A stretch of 64,000 nt of DNA from Alkalibacterium sp034520745 (GTDB taxonomy: Bacteria; Bacillota; Bacilli; Lactobacillales; Carnobacteriaceae_A): NCBI GenBank assembly GCA_034520745.1, contig JAXHNF010000003.1:248001-312000 (forward strand), written 5' to 3'. The notes under the pieces were generated by a model. That model worked only from the letters and a program-made list of their open reading frames with translations. It did not search any database and was not told the DNA's origin. Within the stretch, counting starts at the first letter, position 1. Each line of letters starts with the position of its first letter. Below are positions 39,092 through 48,874 of the stretch, in pieces. The position numbers and the translations under genes are program-made.

Positions 39092-39173
39092 ATTCGATTA
39101 TTTTACATTAGAATTTAGCTCTATAAGCTTATAGTAACCCGGTGTTTCTTACTGAATGAGGAGAATCCCATCG

Positions 39174-42100
39174 TTACTGCAGCTTGCTTTTCGCAACAGA
39201 GACACTGATGCTGTCGATGCTGCCTTCGCGGCTGAAGATAGCCTGACTGGTTTCAGAGTCCAGTGTGTCCGTATCTTCAAAAACATTTTTTGTCCCGTCT
39301 TTGTAGCTAACGACGATTTTCTGCTTATCGCCCAGATCATAGGTCACTGGAACTGAACAGAACGTAAAGCCTAAAGTGCCCTCTTTCAGTCGGATCGCTG
39401 CTGTCTCTGCTCCGTCCACATTAACTGGCAGTGACCAGTCTGTTGTTTCGTTCAGGAACTCAGACTCAGCCAGAAGCACGGGTATGAACTGGATACGGCC
39501 TTCTTCTACCTTGATGCCTAGTTCACCCAGTCGTGAGATAAAGTCTTCTTTGACCTGGCCAGTCATCCCCGGCTGCTGTACTCCCGCAAAGCCTGGCGTA
39601 TGAGAATAAGCTTCCGTTGGGAAAGCTCCATACAAGGCTGGAGATTTTTTCAGGCCTATGCCTTCTTTGATGTCTTCATAAGCGGCCATAAGCGCTCTGG
39701 CTTCTTCATTCATACCTTCTTGAGCGTAGACATCTCTGAAGTTCTCCTGCGTCGCTAAGAGCAGTTTTGATACCATATGCCAGTAGATCGATCCGAGCCC
39801 TTCATATTTATAAAACGTACCGGAACGTCCCGTAAAGGCATGATGGTTAAACAGCTCCGTAAAGAGCTCTTCAACGACTCTGATCTCTTGATCCGAATAA
39901 TCGTCGGTCGCTTTCAAAGCCTCTGCGATTTCCTCACCGTTTCTGAAACAGCCGTTGAAATGGTACTTCCCATTCACGTCTTTTTCAATAAAGCGCGTAC
40001 GGTTATTAGTCAGTTCTTCTTTCAGGACAGAGGATGACATCACCTGTTCTTCGGGAATCACATTTTTTTCCAGAAATTTCGGCAGCTCACGGTTCGGATA
40101 GAGCATATAACTGTTCTGATCTTCCCGGTAGATCGCACTGTTTCTGAGAGCTTTCAAGACAGCGATCGTCTCTTTTGCATCCAGTGCTTTCGAGCTCAAC
40201 ACGGCCACCTGACCTTCAAGCATTTCGTAAAGATTGGAAATACTGCAGCTTTCTCCATCAAAGCGGATCAGATTGTAAGAATGGTACAGACCGTCTTTGC
40301 GTTTGTTCTTGTCGATCGAGTCTTTCAAATGACGCATGGAGACTTCAGTAAACGCCTTGAGATCTGCTATTGAAAGGTCGGCTTTATCTCCGCCGAACCC
40401 GTCATCATATACGGCATTCCGGTAATTTTCGCCAATCTGACCAAGCATTTTCACGATTTCAAATCGTGTATCGTTTGAAATGTCAGAGTCAAGGTGTTGT
40501 TCACTGTCCTTCAAAACCTTGAAAGTACTGTTGAACATCTCCAGCACTTCAGCTGAGACCTCGATAGATTCCTCACCGATTTCCTCGACCAAATCACTCA
40601 TGTAGTCCTGGAAGCGGTGCATGTAATACAGTGTCACCATTGACAGACCGTTACCGACCAGCGCGTTGTTGGCATCGTTCCACTCCGGACGCTGGGTGTT
40701 CATCCAGATCCCGCCCTCAGGCACGTAATTGGAGAACTTAGAAAGCAGTGTGACCAGAAGTTTTTCCATGAGGTTGACTTTATAGGTTTCCCCGTCATTG
40801 TAAAGCAGCTTGCCGTCTGAACCAAGGCTTGCTGTTTTCTCATTGATCCGTCCTTCCAAAGCATCGTCATAAACGATACTGTCTCTGGGATCTTCCACTA
40901 ATGCATCAAAACCTTTGATTCTGTATGGTACATTCGCATAGACAAAAATGTCTTTAGAAAGAAGCGTCTGCAGTTTTTCAGGATTATAGGCTTTCGACAG
41001 TTCCATCAGTCTCAGAAGGTAAATGATCTGATGATCTCCCCAGTATCCGATGTTTGACCATGGATCATCAGGATCGAGCGTCTCCCAGTCGATACCGTCC
41101 TTAGTGATGCGGTACGGATTGTAACCGTCTGGTGTGGAAGCATTGACGAATTTGGCAATGATGCTTTCCGTATATTCCGGGTAGGACATGGACAAGGCTT
41201 CCCAGTTCTGGAATATGTCACGCCAGTTCCCTTCAAACTTAAGCGCTTTACCTCCGTCTTCTTTCGATACTTCGATATTGAACTTGTTCCAGGGACGGCT
41301 GGGATCGCCATGACGTCTGCTGAAAGTCAGCGGCAGATACTCAAAGACCAGGCGTTCAAAATCCCTTTGTTTCAGTCCTGAGACTCTGTCCATCAGCTCA
41401 TTGTAATGAATGGAATCAGGCAGATCGTTCAAAAATTCGGCCTGCTGATTGTAAACGTCCTTGTTCCATGTTTTTACAAACGCTTTGAAGTCTTCTCTGT
41501 CGATATCATAGCCGTCCGCATAGATCCCCCCACGCATAATGTTGTACAGCGTATTAGAGAAATGCCTGTAGCTCGCCTTCTCATCCGCTGTTTTCTGGAA
41601 GCCGTCCGCTTCATACACGAGCCTTTTCAGGGTCTCTTCTCCTCTTTGGACATCTGATTCGACCTCAAGCTTAAGCGCTTCAGTTTTCAGGATATTTTTT
41701 TGGAGTTTTTCAACATCTGCAGCACTCTGGTTAAGTTCTGCGACGATGATCCACTCTCTCGATCCGGATTCTTCAAGCGTAACAGTATCAGAAATATAGT
41801 AGGATCCTCTTCTGCCTTTGACATCCTTTTCAGTCTCTATCTCTTTGTTTAAAGAAAAGGCATCGAGCTGCTGTTCTGATAATAAGTAATCGGGGTCATC
41901 CAGTCCTTCTGACCAGACTGTTGTGGCTTTCAGTGATTCACTCGGTTCAGCCTTGTCTGTTAAAATCGAGCTGAGCGTATAGATACCAAGTCCTGCGTTT
42001 TCCAGCAGTTCAGAGCGTTTGTACCCGTCAACAAGCGTACTTTTCGTATCCTGAAGAAGTGTATTGACACCGTATGGCAGGATGTTTCGTATACCGTCCA

Positions 42101-42638
42101 GCACTCTGATTTCCGTTTTCTCTTCTGAAAGACTGCTCAGTTTCGATTCTTTGACGAATCCATATGCGTCGCTGTTCTTCCACGTATAGCTGTAACTGAC
42201 CTTTAAGTCATGGTTGATTTCTTCAAACATGATTTTGTTGCCGGTAACGTTTTTATATAAGTTTCTGGTGACCTGATAGACTTTGCTGTTATGGCGAGAG
42301 AAAGGTTTCCACAGAAAATTTTTCTCATCTCTTTTGACGATCAGAGTCGTATCGGGGCCGGTCGTTTCAATACTGTCATGGATTTTATCATCCGTATAAT
42401 AGGGAAAAAGTGCTGACTCTGCATTTTTACGGCCGCATGTCAGTCCGCCGGTGCTTGATACGAACATCCAGTGATCCGCATCACTGACAACAGTCATAAA
42501 AAACGGATTCATGTGATTGTAATTTTTGATCTTGAAATATGTGTCTTCATTCAGGGACACCGTTTCCAGAGATACATCTGCTGTTCCCTCTTTTAAAGAT
42601 GTATTTCCAAAGTACAAATTATCTGTCTTAGTCATCAT
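39174..42638 (-). CDS. Large glycoside phosphorylase-like enzyme (clan GH-Q; GH161/GH149/GH94-like)
   Basis: 1154-residue intact cytoplasmic protein without signal peptide. The middle and C-terminal (alpha/alpha)6 part has blocks I associate with beta-glucan phosphorylase relatives: KFEGNWRDIFQNWEALSMSY, FVNASTPDGYNPYRITKDGI, DPDDPWSNIGYWGDHQIIYL, NTQRPEWNDANNALVGNG and FTGRSGTFYKYEGLGSIYWH. These enzymes split oligosaccharides with phosphate into a sugar 1-phosphate. The length of about 1150 fits GH161 or GH149 better than GH94 cellobiose phosphorylase (about 800). The substrate could be beta-1,3-gluco-oligosaccharides, by family only. Start at 42638 (second ATG right after); AAAGGATTAG precedes. 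Followed in the operon order by a mutarotase-like gene upstream. Confidence 0.85.
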   Translation of the reverse strand: MMTKTDNLYFGNTSLKEGTADVSLETVSLNEDTYFKIKNYNHMNPFFMTVVSDADHWMFVSSTGGLTCGRKNAESALFPYYTDDKIHDSIETTGPDTTLIVKRDEKNFLWKPFSRHNSKVYQVTRNLYKNVTGNKIMFEEINHDLKVSYSYTWKNSDAYGFVKESKLSSLSEEKTEIRVLDGIRNILPYGVNTLLQDTKSTLVDGYKRSELLENAGLGIYTLSSILTDKAEPSESLKATTVWSEGLDDPDYLLSEQQLDAFSLNKEIETEKDVKGRRGSYYISDTVTLEESGSREWIIVAELNQSAADVEKLQKNILKTEALKLEVESDVQRGEETLKRLVYEADGFQKTADEKASYRHFSNTLYNIMRGGIYADGYDIDREDFKAFVKTWNKDVYNQQAEFLNDLPDSIHYNELMDRVSGLKQRDFERLVFEYLPLTFSRRHGDPSRPWNKFNIEVSKEDGGKALKFEGNWRDIFQNWEALSMSYPEYTESIIAKFVNASTPDGYNPYRITKDGIDWETLDPDDPWSNIGYWGDHQIIYLLRLMELSKAYNPEKLQTLLSKDIFVYANVPYRIKGFDALVEDPRDSIVYDDALEGRINEKTASLGSDGKLLYNDGETYKVNLMEKLLVTLLSKFSNYVPEGGIWMNTQRPEWNDANNALVGNGLSMVTLYYMHRFQDYMSDLVEEIGEESIEVSAEVLEMFNSTFKVLKDSEQHLDSDISNDTRFEIVKMLGQIGENYRNAVYDDGFGGDKADLSIADLKAFTEVSMRHLKDSIDKNKRKDGLYHSYNLIRFDGESCSISNLYEMLEGQVAVLSSKALDAKETIAVLKALRNSAIYREDQNSYMLYPNRELPKFLEKNVIPEEQVMSSSVLKEELTNNRTRFIEKDVNGKYHFNGCFRNGEEIAEALKATDDYSDQEIRVVEELFTELFNHHAFTGRSGTFYKYEGLGSIYWHMVSKLLLATQENFRDVYAQEGMNEEARALMAAYEDIKEGIGLKKSPALYGAFPTEAYSHTPGFAGVQQPGMTGQVKEDFISRLGELGIKVEEGRIQFIPVLLAESEFLNETTDWSLPVNVDGAETAAIRLKEGTLGFTFCSVPVTYDLGDKQKIVVSYKDGTKNVFEDTDTLDSETSQAIFSREGSIDSISVSVAKSKLQ

Positions 42639-42686
42639 CTAATCCTTTCTTTTTTCAATTTTTTTATATTTATCAATCATTATCAA

Positions 42687-43670
42687 TTATATAGTGTAAC
42701 GGTTACAAGTGCAATCAACATCAGGGAAATCAGCTGAAAGGTTCGCCTTTAATGTAAGCTCTAGCCCCTTCAGCGGACTATGACGACAGGTTTTCATCAT
42801 GGCTTCATTTTTCTGATAGAATTCATACACCCGCTGCCAGGATTTCTTTTCATCGGCTTTTAGATCGATAGCGATGAACACTTCCGGACACACGACATGT
42901 CTGTATCCCCATAGGGCAACTTTTGACGGCTTAAACTCAGACAGTTCACGGACACCTGCTTTGACAGCATCGTTGTACACCTCCCAGTTGTATGTACCGT
43001 TATCCAAATCCCAGTCGATCGCAGCGTAGAAATCAGCTTCAGGGGTATCCGGCCAGGACAATTCATCCTTAGACCTCTGAATGGAACCCACCGCCACGTC
43101 GATCGCTTTCATCCTCGGCATCGTCAGCTGATAGTGCTCATCAATAAACTGATCATTGATCCCGATGAAATTATGACAGTATTCATTGGTATGCAGTGAA
43201 TATTTTCCTGTATTTGTCAGCTGGTAGCTGATGATCAGTTTGTTGTCTTTTATAGCTACCTCCTTTACCAAATGATACCCGTAGCCACTTGAACTGTTGT
43301 CTGTGGTTTCAAACATCACCGAATCAGCGGCTTCTCTTATTTCCACTTTGGCAGGTGCTACATCATAGGATTTAAAAAAGTCATAGTCGCTTTCCTGTTC
43401 CTTTTTCAGCAGACCCACACCAATTTTCGGGAACACATCTCCAGCGTCGACCGCATCGTAACCGACCGGCTTGTCGATGCCAAATTCATTGCAGAAACCC
43501 AATCCCCCGGTACCTTTTCCTTCCTCCAGCTGCTCGGGGACGCAGTAAGTGACTGTTCCGTCCAGGGTTATCTGACTGATGAAGCCCGTCCAGTCGAATC
43601 TTGATCCTTTATAAAGCGTTCCTGGTTTTTCTATCTCTACTCTCAAGCGTTCGTTTTCCAAATAAAACAT
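42687..43670 (-). CDS. Aldose epimerase-like (galactose mutarotase fold) protein
   Basis: 327 residues, intact. The N terminus RFDWTGFISQITLDGTVTYC, then GGLGFCNEFGIDKPVGYD and NEYCHNFIGINDQFIDEHYQ fit a beta-sandwich of the aldose-1-epimerase superfamily; the His of NEYCHNF could be catalytic. A Glu is present in CPEVFIAID near the C terminus. Start ATG 43670 has AGGAGGAAACACG upstream. It is the first gene of a two-gene unit with the large phosphorylase (48 bases apart), suggesting it converts anomers of the released sugar, an inference from context. Confidence 0.8.
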   Translation of the reverse strand: MFYLENERLRVEIEKPGTLYKGSRFDWTGFISQITLDGTVTYCVPEQLEEGKGTGGLGFCNEFGIDKPVGYDAVDAGDVFPKIGVGLLKKEQESDYDFFKSYDVAPAKVEIREAADSVMFETTDNSSSGYGYHLVKEVAIKDNKLIISYQLTNTGKYSLHTNEYCHNFIGINDQFIDEHYQLTMPRMKAIDVAVGSIQRSKDELSWPDTPEADFYAAIDWDLDNGTYNWEVYNDAVKAGVRELSEFKPSKVALWGYRHVVCPEVFIAIDLKADEKKSWQRVYEFYQKNEAMMKTCRHSPLKGLELTLKANLSADFPDVDCTCNRYTI

Positions 43671-43941
43671 CGTGTTTCCTCCTATTTATCACTACTGGTT
43701 GTATCTTTCTCCTAAAAAAGCGATCCTATTACTCTAAACAGTACGCCCTTATGTCTAAGACTAACATAACTCACGTTTAAAAAAGTGCACAGCGCGCTTT
43801 TCCAAGGGACAACGTCCAGTATCTCATTCTTTTAGCACTAGAGCATATCAGAGTGCCCTTAGATAAACTTATTTTAATGGTTGGCAAAATCACTTTTTTA
43901 CACTCAAATACATGATAGACAATCTCTGATCGTGTGAAAAA

Positions 43942-45372
43942 TCATTTCAAAGCTAACTCGTCTTTACGAATATTCAGAGACGTTTTCTGATCTACAATTG
44001 GATCCGGCCAATCAGTCCTCTTCTGAAGTGCTACGGGATCGTACACCACATCACCAGAGAGGTTTTCAGGCAGCTTCAGCCAGTGCTTGACGTAAAGCCC
44101 TTTTGGATCATAACGTTTCCCCTGACCGACTACATCGAACGCACGTAATTCACGCATATCCGTCCCTACTCCTGCCTGATAGGCCCAGTTTCCGTAATTG
44201 CTGGCCGGGTCGTAGTCGATAAGCTTTTCCTCAAAATATTTTGCTCCCCAAAGCCAGTTTATTCCGAGGTTTTTGGTCAGAAAGCTGGCTGCATTTTGTC
44301 TCGCCCGGTTGCTCATATAGCCTGTGGTATTCAATTCCAGCATAGCCGCATCCACGAGGGGATAACCGGTTTCGCCTTTTCTCCAAGCATCATAGCTGCT
44401 TACGTCGTCATGCCAGAGCAGTTCGTCGTCCAGCAGACCTCTCTTTTGAAACAGCCGATTATCTGTCGCAAGCATCAGCCACTGAAAGTATTCCCGCCAA
44501 AGCAGCTCAAAAAACAGCCAGTAACTGGATTCATTACGCCCATGTTCAGCTTCCATCTGTAATATGGACTGATAGACCCGTTTAGGTGACAAGCAGCCGT
44601 TTGCAAGCCAAAAAGAAAGTTTGGAACTGTCATCAAACGACAGAAGACCATTGCGCGTCTCTTTATAAGTAAATAGATGTTCGGGATCGCAGACATAATC
44701 ATGAAGCCTTCTCAGACCCGCTTTTTCTCCGCCTGTGACAATCCCAGCATTTGCAGATGGATACTTCTCTCTTAATCCGTTAAGCGTCACTGACCCTCTG
44801 ACTGAATTCGCTTCGGGATGTGCTGAGGGCGACTCCTGAATGATGCTTCGCTCTCCTTCGGTGTACGACGTATTCTTTTGAGGAATATCCAGTGCTGATT
44901 CCAGTTTTTTTCTGAAGCGTGTAAAAGACATGGGAAAATCTTCCAGTTCAACAGGCAGCTGATCACGTCTCAACAGCATATGCCCCTCCGACACATGCCA
45001 GTCGATATGCCGGGTGGACGTTGACATCAGTTTTCTCAACTCACGCCGCTCTAAAAAGCCTGGATGATCGTGTACAAAAACACTGCGGGCATTTTGCTCG
45101 GTCAGCCAGTCCAGTAAATCGTCCTCTGCATTTCCATATAAAATCGTCAGGCTGATACCGTACATCCTTAAAGAAGTTGTCAGATCCTCTAGACTTTCAA
45201 TCAAAAAACGGCGCCTGGCATCCCCCATTCGCTTTATATCCAGCGGATCTTTCTCATCCCAACGCTCGTCCCAGACATAAACAGCCCGTACGTCTTCCCC
45301 GTTCTTAACGGCATTGAAAAAGGGCTGATGGTCGTGAAGCCTTAAATCGTGGCGAAACCAGACAATATTCAA
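43942..45372 (-). CDS. phr: Deoxyribodipyrimidine photolyase (CPD photolyase)
   Basis: 476 residues, intact, FAD-dependent light-driven repair of pyrimidine dimers. N-terminal antenna domain starts MNIVWFRHDLRLHDHQPFFN. C-terminal FAD domain: LSFDDSSKLSFWLANGCLSP, ESSYWLFFELLWREYFQWLM, GETGYPLVDAAMLELNTTGY, MSNRARQNAASFLTKNLGIN and DYDPASNYGNWAYQAGVGTD. These blocks cover the FAD site and the tryptophans of the electron chain. Ending LKLPENLSGDVVYDP. Start ATG 45372. Solitary gene. Confidence 0.97.
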   Translation of the reverse strand: MNIVWFRHDLRLHDHQPFFNAVKNGEDVRAVYVWDERWDEKDPLDIKRMGDARRRFLIESLEDLTTSLRMYGISLTILYGNAEDDLLDWLTEQNARSVFVHDHPGFLERRELRKLMSTSTRHIDWHVSEGHMLLRRDQLPVELEDFPMSFTRFRKKLESALDIPQKNTSYTEGERSIIQESPSAHPEANSVRGSVTLNGLREKYPSANAGIVTGGEKAGLRRLHDYVCDPEHLFTYKETRNGLLSFDDSSKLSFWLANGCLSPKRVYQSILQMEAEHGRNESSYWLFFELLWREYFQWLMLATDNRLFQKRGLLDDELLWHDDVSSYDAWRKGETGYPLVDAAMLELNTTGYMSNRARQNAASFLTKNLGINWLWGAKYFEEKLIDYDPASNYGNWAYQAGVGTDMRELRAFDVVGQGKRYDPKGLYVKHWLKLPENLSGDVVYDPVALQKRTDWPDPIVDQKTSLNIRKDELALK

Positions 45373-45512
45373 CGTTTATCACTTCTCCTTTGGATTGTTT
45401 CCTATCGTATTTGTGGCATATCAAAAATAAGGCAGTCAGACCTGATCTTAACCGGCCCCTCCGCATTATTCGAACGAGACTTTTAGAAACGGTTCATGTT
45501 CTTTTGCATAAT

Positions 45513-46073
45513 TCAATCAAGAGGAAGCTGTCTGACGCTCCAGATATAAGCACCCACCAGCAAAAGAATACTGAGCGGAATCAGATAAGGCTGCAGGCTG
45601 ATGAAATAAACCGCAAAAGATCCCAGAGCTGGGGCTAATGCAATAAGAAAGGTAGGGGCGCAGCAGGCAAAACCAGTCAGTAAACTGGGCAGCGTTCCGA
45701 GCAGACTGTAGCCGGTATTGATCCGGCAGACTTTTCGGTAGCGGTAAGCGAACACGGCCACCATGATGTTGGCCCCTACGAGCAGTCCTAGAAATCCTCC
45801 CAGCAGAAAGTTCAAGGGAGAAAGAAACAGCCTGATGTTCCAAAGTGTTACAGCAATGATCGGTTCCCACACGAAAGGCGCTCTGGACATGAACGTTCTG
45901 GATAAAGGATCATCCACCACAAACACCTCAACAGGCCCCTCCTGTAAAAATAAATGATCGATGCTGATGAGGTACACGACAAAGTAAAGGATCATTACAA
46001 ACATACCTGCATATTTCGCCTTGGGATCCTTCCATATTTTATGCACCTTTTTTTGCCACCGTTTTTTATTCAT
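45513..46073 (-). CDS. Membrane protein partnered with a DUF3179 gene
   Basis: 186 residues with a basic N terminus and about five helices: MFVMILYFVVYLISIDHLFL, FLLGGFLGLLVGANIMVAVF, LGTLPSLLTGFACCAPTFLI, LALAPALGSFAVYFISL and YLIPLSILLLVGAYIW. A CC pair lies in a membrane helix (GFACCAPTF). The start ATG at 46073 overlaps the stop of the DUF3179 gene, so the two proteins are made together. I recognise no family. Intact. Confidence 0.75.
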   Translation of the reverse strand: MNKKRWQKKVHKIWKDPKAKYAGMFVMILYFVVYLISIDHLFLQEGPVEVFVVDDPLSRTFMSRAPFVWEPIIAVTLWNIRLFLSPLNFLLGGFLGLLVGANIMVAVFAYRYRKVCRINTGYSLLGTLPSLLTGFACCAPTFLIALAPALGSFAVYFISLQPYLIPLSILLLVGAYIWSVRQLPLD

Positions 46074-47085
46074 AGATCATCGTCTCCGGAAAAAAAGCAT
46101 ACCAGGCGAACCACATGACATCAAAGGAATTGACAGGTGTTTCACCTTCCTCTTCATCAATAAAAACCCTGGCCGAATCCAATTCTTCATCATATTCAGC
46201 TACAAGAGAGTGTTCACCCACAGTAAAGGTGATGACCTTCTCTTCAGCCAGAGAACTCTTTAATATAGCAAACGGCAGGTCTTTGACTCTGCCGGCGATC
46301 ACAGGTTCCTTGGTTTGAAATCGGTCGTCTTCAAACATCACCGGATAAAGCAGCGCATCATCAAAATAGTAGCCGCTGCTTTCGACATAACCCCCGTAAG
46401 GATCCCAGTTATAATCCCTGATAAATCCTGTCTCTTCTGATAACACTAAAGCCTCGTCGTAATGTGCTTTCGCCCTGCCCCAGGTCGACCAGACGACGGG
46501 GAATTCCTCGAGACGCTGTCCTTTCATGTCGCCTTCCACGGCTATGGCTAAAATTTGCGGGAAATAGCTGTCTGTTTCCCGATCATACATTACGAGATTA
46601 CTATTGATCAGTTTTCCAGATGTGCCAAAATCCGTTTCGATGCCTTGAAAACGTCCTTTGAACCCGATAGCGGAACCGGTAAGCGGACAATACGTGATGC
46701 TGACCTTTTCACCGTCGAATTCTTCGTTAACGATTTCGTGCCAGACTAAAATACGCTGGGGATAAAGAAATACCTCTCCGTCAGCTTCAACAATAAAGAC
46801 AACATCCTGATCCGCCATATTCAGATCCGCTTCGGTCATGGACTCGTATACTGGCTCATCAACAGGGGGGATCCCGTCCGGTGGTGGGCCGCCGCTTCGA
46901 ATAAACTGATGATAAGACGTAAGTCGCTCATCCGTCATGCTTCCCGAGTTAAACAAGGCGCTATCTATCTCTTCTCCTGACTTACCTTCTTCTGACTGCC
47001 GGTCACTTCTGAGCACATAGCTCACCCCGAGAATCACTGCAAGCACAGCTATACCGATGATCAGCTTTCTGTTTCGACTTTTCAT
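46066..47085 (-). CDS. DUF3179 domain-containing membrane-anchored protein
   Basis: 339 residues. Start ATG 47085 follows GGAGGTGGAATA; a frame extension to 47142 is not supported. One N-terminal helix (LIIGIAVLAVILGVSYVL) anchors an extracellular domain with the family blocks GGPPPDGIPPVDEPVYESM, EVFLYPQRILVWHEIVNEEF, VSITYCPLTGSAIGFKGR (YCPLTGSA signature) and TDSYFPQILAIAVEGDMKG with VVWSTWGRA. Such proteins are frequent in halophiles; the function is unknown. Operon with the membrane protein that overlaps its end. Intact. Confidence 0.88.
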   Translation of the reverse strand: MKSRNRKLIIGIAVLAVILGVSYVLRSDRQSEEGKSGEEIDSALFNSGSMTDERLTSYHQFIRSGGPPPDGIPPVDEPVYESMTEADLNMADQDVVFIVEADGEVFLYPQRILVWHEIVNEEFDGEKVSITYCPLTGSAIGFKGRFQGIETDFGTSGKLINSNLVMYDRETDSYFPQILAIAVEGDMKGQRLEEFPVVWSTWGRAKAHYDEALVLSEETGFIRDYNWDPYGGYVESSGYYFDDALLYPVMFEDDRFQTKEPVIAGRVKDLPFAILKSSLAEEKVITFTVGEHSLVAEYDEELDSARVFIDEEEGETPVNSFDVMWFAWYAFFPETMIYE

Positions 47086-47241
47086 TATTCCACCTCCGTT
47101 GATAATGAAAAAAACAGTCATGGTCGCTTTATGTTTATTCAATTATCCACCGATTTACAACAATAAGCAATCCATCGAGCTTCAAGTTACGGCTGTCTGA
47201 TCATGTCTGTTTGATTTTCCTGACAATAAGTGTCACCAAGA

Positions 47242-47917
47242 TCAATTATCCATAGGCACGTAAGGAATAATTTTGGCGGCCAGATTGCTGATGGGCATCG
47301 TCTGCAGTGTCACTTTTCCTGGACCGGTCAGTTTCACGAGAAAGGCCCCCTCTCCACCGAACATCATGTTTTTAAGCCCTTTGACTGTCTCGATCGAATA
47401 GTCAACACTGTCATCGAACACGAAGACATGACCCGGATCTACTAAAAGACCTTCCCGATATCCCAAATCGTATTCCATCAGCGATCCATCGGCTTCTAAA
47501 AACAGATCACCCCGGCCTGAAAATCTCTGCAGTACAAAACCCTCGCCCCCGAGAAGGCCAGCTGAGAATTTTTTAGTCAATGCCACTTCAAAGTCGACGT
47601 CTTCAGTAGAAGCAAGGTAGGCATTTTTCTGAGCCATAAGGGTCTGTCCGTTCATGTTCTATATGAACGATCTCTCCTGGCAGTGAGGACGCAAACGCGA
47701 TTTCCTGTAGATTTTGCGTTGCCGTGTATCGGTTCTGAAACATACCTTCACCAGTCACAGCACGAGCAAAACCTTTCAGCAGACCGCCACGACTCGAGGT
47801 CTCAAGCTCGAGCCCCGGCGTCATCCATGACATGTTTCCAGAACTGGTAACGATGGTCTCACCGCGGTCCAGCATGCATTTAAGTACTGGATATTTTCCC
47901 TGTATATCAAACTTCAT
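47242..47917 (-). pseudogene. AIM24 family protein (TIGR00266), one frameshift
   Basis: About 224 residues of the double-stranded beta-helix family found from bacteria to mitochondria; biochemical role unknown. Start ATG 47917 (MKFDIQGKYPVLK) after AAAAGGAGAA. Family marks: LDRGETIVTSSGNMSWMTPG, GLLKGFARAVTGEGMFQNRY, LPGEIVHIE, then a frameshift near 47640 and LMAQKNAYLASTEDVDFEVA, LGGEGFVLQRFSGRGDLFLE and VDPGHVFVFDDSVDYSIE. The Cys/Asn-rich tail IPYVPMDN closes it. Monocistronic. Confidence 0.88.
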
Positions 47918-48268
47918 ATATGTATTCTCCTTTTCAGTAAAATGATGATTGCTGTTGGTTAACAGAAGCAACTTTTTTAAAAAAAATCTGACTTCGATCA
48001 GAAAGCGCATTCCTTGGACTCATTATATTCCTTTGATTGTTTGATCACAATATTTAATTTGTTGTATCCTATCTTGATTATATTACCCTTAGTACATATT
48101 AATGAAAATAAATCCGCAATTATCTGATCGTTTCAGCACTCCCTGATAGTTTATGATTTTCTTGTTATCGTTCGCTTTACTTCTATCAAATACATCATTC
48201 TCTTAAACTATAGCGTTGGATTATATGGTAAAATATATGTATGTTTTATTTCCAGGGAGTTCAATTAT
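47918..48268. other. 350-bp divergent intergenic region
   Basis: Between the AIM24 gene (minus) and the PAP2 gene (plus). Contains AT-rich promoter-like stretches (GATTATATGGTAAAATATATG near 48220 before the PAP2 ribosome site CAGGGAGTT). No gene and no palindrome seen. Confidence 0.45.
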
Positions 48269-48709
48269 ATGAATGCAAAAGTGATCAGTAAATTAAATAA
48301 TTTCTTTACCTATTTAGTCTATGCAGCCTATCCTATCGTTCTTTTCCTATTGATTTATACTCGTGACGCTCGATTTTGGCGGGTCCTGCTGACTCCTTCA
48401 ATATCCTTTGTATTAGTGAGTGTTTTCCGGAATGTCGTCAATGCTCCCCGTCCGTATGAAGTCACAGGAAACACACCGTTGATCAAAAAAGACACGCAAG
48501 GCAAATCTTTTCCCAGCCGACATGTCTTTTCGGCTTTTGTCATTGCCTCGACGGTCTATTTTATCTCAAAACCATTGGGCATTTTGTTGATGGTGGCTGG
48601 TGTTATGATAGCCGTTTGTCGCGTGATCGGCGGCGTGCATTTCTCAAGGGATGTCATCGCCGGAGCGATTATCGGAATTTTATCCGGCGTGCTGGGGTAT
48701 TATATTTAA
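48269..48709 (+). CDS. PAP2 family phosphatase
   Basis: 146-residue membrane acid phosphatase of the type-2 phosphatidic acid phosphatase family. Helices LVYAAYPIVLFLLIY, VLLTPSISFVLVSVF, HVFSAFVIASTVYFI, LGILLMVAGVMIAVC, and AGAIIGILSGVLGYYI. The catalytic motifs are KSFPSRHVFSAF (SxxS..H) and GGVHFSRDVIAG with the second His and Asp; the first KxxxxxxRP block is NAPRPYE. Members work on undecaprenyl pyrophosphate or lipid phosphates at the outer face of the membrane. Start ATG 48269 after CAGGGAGTTC. Intact. Confidence 0.92.
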   Translation: MNAKVISKLNNFFTYLVYAAYPIVLFLLIYTRDARFWRVLLTPSISFVLVSVFRNVVNAPRPYEVTGNTPLIKKDTQGKSFPSRHVFSAFVIASTVYFISKPLGILLMVAGVMIAVCRVIGGVHFSRDVIAGAIIGILSGVLGYYI

Positions 48710-48757
48710 ATACCATTAATTGTGTTCCTGCTTTTCAACCTTATTTTAGAAAAAAGC

Positions 48758-48799
48758 GAAGTCCCTTGGGTCATCACTTGACCTGGGACTTCACTTTTT
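48758..48799. terminator. Bidirectional terminator
   Basis: GAAGTCCC and GGGACTTC arms with an extended inner stem (TTGGGTCA with TGACCT), followed by ACTTTTTC on the plus strand. Lies between convergent PAP2 and exonuclease genes. Confidence 0.8.
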
Positions 48800-48874
48800 C
48801 ATCATATCCAATTAATACAAGATTTCTCATTTCAGTATTATGAATCAGTACTATGAAATGGAAAAATTGTCATA

